This document shows, in pieces, positions 59,275 to 64,000 of a stretch of DNA of 64,000 nucleotides. A program made the position numbers and the translations under genes. Under the pieces are notes generated by a model, which saw only the letters and a program-made list of their open reading frames with translations, was not told the DNA's origin and made no database searches. Origin of the DNA: Panagrolaimus kolymaensis. Lineage: Eukaryota > Nematoda > Chromadorea > Rhabditida > Panagrolaimidae. The DNA is taken from positions 1,798,001 through 1,862,000 of the forward strand of contig JAJQJQ010000046.1 of NCBI GenBank assembly GCA_028622995.1, written 5' to 3'. How positions within the stretch are numbered: position 1 is the first letter of the stretch; every line of letters starts with the position of its first letter.

Positions 59275-61141
59275 GTTAGACTTCTAGGTACATACGTTCT
59301 TATACTAACAATGTTCTAGGGAAAATAATTACCCCTTTGTTGAAGACACGTATTCCTTTGAAAAATTATTCAACCAACAAAAGCTTCTTCTAAAAAAATG
59401 AAACCCAAAGAGTGTTTTTGCGCAGCCATTTTTTTTTCTTTGGTAAGAAAAAAATACCAATTTTTCTATTTCTTAAGGTTCAAGAATGCTTTATCTAAAA
59501 ATGAGACTGGCCCAAACAATGCTGAAGATGAAAGTAAGTCTCTCTCTTGCCTCTTTTCAGGCTGGTTTGAAAATTTAAAGAAAAATAGGAAATGAGAAAG
59601 CTTTTTAGCTTTTTATATTTTTGCGCATCGAAAAATGGTGGGGACTGACTGACTAATTAATAAAGCTCGAGATGGATGTCTTGAAGGAAGGTTTTTGAAT
59701 AATAAATCAAAAAAGGGTATAAAATAATAATAAAAAAGTGAAAAAGGAATGCTTGAAGAACAAAAATTTCTAAAATATAAAACACAACAACAATGGTTTT
59801 TCAGAAAAATTAGGAAAGTGACAAAAAAGGTTATTAAAAAAATATAGTTAAAAATTTTATACAATGGATTTTACAATTTAACTTTTTTAGGAAAATAAAG
59901 AAAGAAATAAATAGAAAAAGTGACAGTTTATTATTTATTTCTTCAGGTTTTTTATTTTTGGTAGAGTAACACGCAACTATAATTTATACAAGCTTCGCTT
60001 CTATTAAGGAACTCATTTCGATGGCAATAAAAAAATTTTATACCTCAAGAAAGAAGTAAACAGATAAGTAAAAAGGCAATAAATAAAAACTCATATGCGT
60101 TATATGACTTTCAAAATTGACTTCCAACAAGCTACCTTTTTTGTGTGGCAATAATAATTTTCTTACTTAAAACAAAAAGTGAGAGAAAAACATTTTTGGG
60201 GAGAGAAATTAAACAAAAAATAAAAATTCAATTTAATAATATTAAAAAAAAAGTCTTCCTATCAAAAAAAAAGAGAGAGAACAACAAGGAGGAGGAAAGG
60301 ATGTAATCCAATAACTCCCATTTTTTTGGCTCTACATGCTTGCTTCTTGCTGATGGCAGAAGTGTTTCAATTTTTGACCACAAAGAATTTTTTTTCGAGG
60401 CCATAAAAAAAAAGACAGGTAAAACAACACCGGCATGCTTCTTGTCGTCCAAATAAAAAAAAGACGGCACCAATGTCTATGGCATCAGAACCGATGAGAG
60501 ATTTGACAAAGAAACAAAAATGTTTATCAAAAATAGGTTTCGAGCAACCAAAGTGCAGTTCATTTTGAAATTAGCTGTTTAAGATTTATATTTTCCAAAA
60601 AAAAAGGAGAAGAAGAAGCCCAAGCTAAAAAAAAGATGAGGATGTCTTCTTGTTGTAAAAAAAGACAAAAACCAAAATAAGAAAATAGAAGAAAGAAGCC
60701 AAAAAGTAAAATAAAAAAAACGATGAGGCGAATGTGGGACACTTGAAGTTTTTTTATACATATAATGCAACGATGATGAGGACGTAAAAATGCAGCAGTG
60801 GACAACATTATTGAAGGAGTAGAAAAATAAAGGAGAAGAGAAATAATGGAGAAGGAAATAGCTTTTTTTTTGTTGGTAAATTATCCTGTTTACACACAAT
60901 ATAAAACAAAACAAAAAAATAAAGCAAAACTAAACTAAAATAAGGCATTTTTAAGTTTTCATTTCTCATTCCTTTCTTTTGAGAAAAAAATTAAATTGAA
61001 AAATATTGAATCTTTAAAAATGTAAAAATAATTTACATAAATAAATAAGTTTTATTTTAACTTTTTTATGAGACTAATTTTTTTAGAGGGTAAAATTTAT
61101 GATGGATCAAATTCGCATTTTTTTTTTGTTGCCTTTTTATG
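59275..61141. other. AT-rich DNA with one possible orphan exon
   Basis: At 59484-59530, a segment coding FKNALSKNETGPNNAEDE is less AT-rich and sits between CTTAAG-type and GAA|GTAAGT borders. A plausible start (ATG at 59398, MKPKECFCAAIFFSL, donor TTG|GTAAGA) precedes it. No further exon is evident, so I do not call a gene. The remainder is low complexity. Confidence 0.3.
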
Positions 61142-61143
61142 TA

Positions 61144-61629
61144 CAATGTCGGTGAATGAACTGGAGTCATTTTTTCCAGTTTCGTTCAGGATTGTTCAGG
61201 ATCGCTCCGGACGGGGCATATAGCTATTTTTTAAAGGGCTATAGAAGGAAAATTTTGTACAGTTCGATTCGATATTTTTTCCTCTACAAATTATACTCAA
61301 ACTTTCTTTTATACAAAAAAGAAAAATAATTGAATTAATTAATTAATTTAAAAAATGAAAAATTTCTTTTTTTTAACAAAGGAGCCTTCGCATGTTGCAA
61401 GATAAAAACAACAATTTTTTAATTTATTTTTTATTAACTTCAGCTATTTTTCTTTTTTTTATAAAAGAAAGTTTGAGTATAATTTGTAGAGGAAAAAATA
61501 TCGAATCGAACTGTACAAAATTTTCCTTCTATAGCCCTTTAAAAAATAGCTATATGCCCCGTCCGGAGCGATCCTGAACAATCCTGAACGAAACTGGAAA
61601 AAATGACTCCAGTTCATTCACCGACATTG
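61144..61629. mobile_element. Fold-back element with 170-nt perfect arms, TA-flanked
   Basis: A 486-bp element whose ends, CAATGTCGGTGAATGAACTG and its complement, are flanked by TA on both sides (61142-61143 and 61630-61631). The arms are identical over 170 nt, then near-identical for about 15-20 more, around an AT-rich loop of about 110 nt. The arms are notably GC-richer (GGATCGCTCCGGACGGGGC) than the loop and the flanks. A TA target and long inverted repeats fit a Tc1/mariner-type non-autonomous element. A single transcript would form a long hairpin RNA. No coding capacity is visible. Confidence 0.85.
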
Positions 61630-61631
61630 TA

Positions 61632-63543
61632 TTTTTTTGTTGCATAAGTTTTTCTTCTCCATTTTCATATTTTAATTCGGCAATTTTTCTTTTGAAGTCG
61701 GAAAATAAATAAAAAAAGGTATTTACCCTCATCTCATCTTGTTGGGTTTCCATCAAAACAAATATGGGAATAAAAAAAAAAACCGAGGAGTACTAAAATG
61801 GTTTTAAAAGTGCGTTCTCTTTAAACCGAATGAAGAATATTTGTTTGTTTGGAAAGTGCTATATGCTAGAAATTTAATATTTAATAAAATCACAGAGAAA
61901 AAAATTACATATTTTTTTTGATAGATTTAATAAAGATAATAAACGAATTCAACTTCGTCATGGATTTAACAAATAACAAAAAAAAGAGGAGCATACATGG
62001 CAAGCAAGACAAGATCAGTGTTTTCCGAGCTAAAAAATTCCTTTAAAACTAACACAAAAAAATCTTAAATTCATACAAGCATCTTCGAACTTTCTTGACA
62101 CCAAAAAATTGTAAAACACGTCCTGGAAAAAAGAAAGAAAGTAAGTTTCTCAAAAAAAAATTTGACAATAAACTAAAATTAAAAAAAAAACCCAGACTCC
62201 AATGGTAGAATATTTATTTTTTTTCTTCATTATTACATTATAGCTTCTTCTTTGGATCATCGTTACATACTTTTTTCTTTCTGTCTTTTCTCAAATTTTT
62301 TTTGAATCCCTTGAGCTAAAAAACTAAAACAAAAAAAAAAGCCTAATGTAGCTAACGTTCGTTTGTTCTTTCGAAGAAAAAGAAAAAGTCTCACTTGAAT
62401 TATTCTTCCTTTCTCCCATATTCTTTTTTTTATAAAGAACTTCAACGGAAAGAAAAAAAGAGGAAGAAAATGAAATGAAACCGCATTGAAATTAAGACTT
62501 TTTTTTGGGAAACCAAGAAAATGTTTTTTCCATTCATTCCATTTTTTTCTTCTTCAAAAAGGCTGACAAAATGAAAAGGTTTCACATAGGTTTTTTTCTT
62601 TCGCTTCTGAGATGTCTAGAAAAACGAAAAAATGAAGATGAAGAAGATGAGCTCCTTTATGGCCAAGTAAGTAGTCTTCTGTCTTTTTAATGGGCAAAAT
62701 TTTCTTTGTTGTGGTTAAAACAAAAAATAAATAAAACAGGAAATAAGTCATTTTTTATATATATTTTTTGAAATAAAAGCCGCAAAAAAATGCATAAAAA
62801 AAATTTGAATGGAAATTAGAAATAAATATAAAAAATACCGTAATTTTTATTTCCACAAATTATTAAGTATCATACATAGAAAATTTTCCTCACCACTAAT
62901 TTTATTTTTATTTTTATTTTTTAGAAGATCTGCCACTTTCAAAAAAAATTTATTATTTCAACCATCTTTTTTTTCTTCAAATCCAAAACAGATTTAAATA
63001 ATAAAAAAAAGTTCTTCTTTCTTCTAATGGCGACAAATTTCATCTTTCTTTGATCTCTTCTTTTTCTAAAAGAATAAAATAAACTTTATTATTTTTTTCA
63101 GTCGTCATTGAACTTCTCATATGTATTTTTTTGTTACTCACAGAAAATGCAATGAAAAACACTTAAGTTTTTCGGTACTCATCCAATCCAATCAAATCCA
63201 CCCATTTTGTATTTTTTGTGTGGAAGGTTATTAAACTTGGTCAAGGTAAAGTAAAATTCATGAGTGTCTAATGTCTCAAAGAAAAAAGGTGAGTAAATAA
63301 GCAAAACTCTTAGCCTATTAAAAAAATTTGTTTAATATTTCTACGATTAAAAATTTTAAATATAGATACAAACTTAATTTTTTTAGGCAAATTTTCTAAG
63401 TCCGTTGAAAGCTTTTTTTGTAACTTATCTATTTTACTGAAACCTAAAAACAATCGTTTTACCAAAAAGAACAACCATAAATTTCTCAAACTAATATGTC
63501 AATTACTTTTAAAAAAAATAAATGATGGGCCTCTAAAGATTCA
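61632..63543. other. AT-rich intergenic DNA
   Basis: No gene is supported. A possible tiny first exon (ATGTCTCAAAGAAAAAAG|GTGAGT near 63271-63288) and an acceptor at about 63386 could start a gene running beyond the window, but the following frame closes quickly. Confidence 0.35.
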
Positions 63544-63747
63544 ATGGTTGAAACATCCAATGAAATTCCAATCGAACATTTTACAAAACAACTCGAACCT
63601 ACTACAACTTCAGCAACAAGCCCGACATCAACAACCAAAACGGAAGAGCCAGCAACTCAAAAGCCATCAGAAAAAACAACGCTCATATCAAATGAGTCAT
63701 CAACTGACAAGCGGTGTGAATATTCATCAGTTAAATTCTCTCAATAA
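63544..63747 (+). CDS. Weak Thr/Ser-rich open frame
   Basis: 67 codons from an ATG, rich in Thr, Ser, Pro and Glu, for example QLEPTTTSATSPTSTTKTEE. The overlapping frame at 63548 is Gln-rich and equally long. Base composition here is clearly less AT-rich than the flanks, which hints at coding, perhaps a fragment of a mucin-like or linker region. No signal peptide or domain is present and the window ends soon after. Confidence 0.3.
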   Translation: MVETSNEIPIEHFTKQLEPTTTSATSPTSTTKTEEPATQKPSEKTTLISNESSTDKRCEYSSVKFSQ

Positions 63748-64000
63748 CTAAATTATCAGAAGCTCGATGTGAAATACAACCAAACATAGCCATGATAATG
63801 CCACAGGTAAATTCGAAAATGAAAAGAAACAAGGAATGTATACTCTTTGTGAGAGAAATTAATGAAAACGTTTGTGCTGAATAGCTTTTAAATTTTCAAA
63901 CATTGTAAACAATAAAACTATATGAACCTAAACAAAATTTATTTAAAACATTGGGAAACACAAGAACAAACAAAACAATGACAAGAAATTATGAAGAACA

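Overview
The window is AT-rich nuclear DNA from a nematode. Genes carry short GT-AG introns, and several start just after an intron-type acceptor, as expected where leaders are trans-spliced. The families also fit: a serpentine chemoreceptor, a DEG/ENaC channel, an SXP/RAL-2-like secreted protein and an F-box-like family. The style of the F-box-like family suggests a clade IV (Panagrolaimus-like) worm, but that is an inference. All gene models were spliced by eye; exon sums and phases were checked.

Region 1-14.2 kb is accessory and duplication-rich. It holds a fold-back element, two copies of a small cysteine-rich secreted gene (one disrupted), a complete seven-exon chemoreceptor, an F-box-like gene, a two-module F-box-like gene that is in frame through one intron, scattered exon debris, a TTAA-flanked MITE, a 43-bp palindrome, and a mosaic of copied fragments near 13.3-14.2 kb.

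Region 16.0-30.1 kb holds single genes: an unrecognised secreted protein with a glycine-rich tail or neighbour, a DEG/ENaC channel (8 exons), an F-box-like pseudogene, a flavin-containing monooxygenase (6 exons) with a tRNA-His antisense in its first intron, and a small SXP/RAL-2-like secreted protein.

Region 31.5-53.4 kb is one gene on the minus strand, the orthologue of polypyrimidine-tract-binding protein (PTB/hnRNP I), with four RRMs and introns of up to 13.2 kb. It has a 34-nt exon at the position of the regulated 34-nt exon of vertebrate PTBP1/PTBP2. Skipping it gives a stop after eight codons. A second exon with its own ATG could give an isoform without RRM1. A GC-rich hAT-type MITE sits in the RRM1 intron.

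Region 53.4-64 kb has no gene I can support. It holds a 10-bp minisatellite, a fold-back element with 170-nt perfect arms, and a weak threonine-rich ORF at the end.
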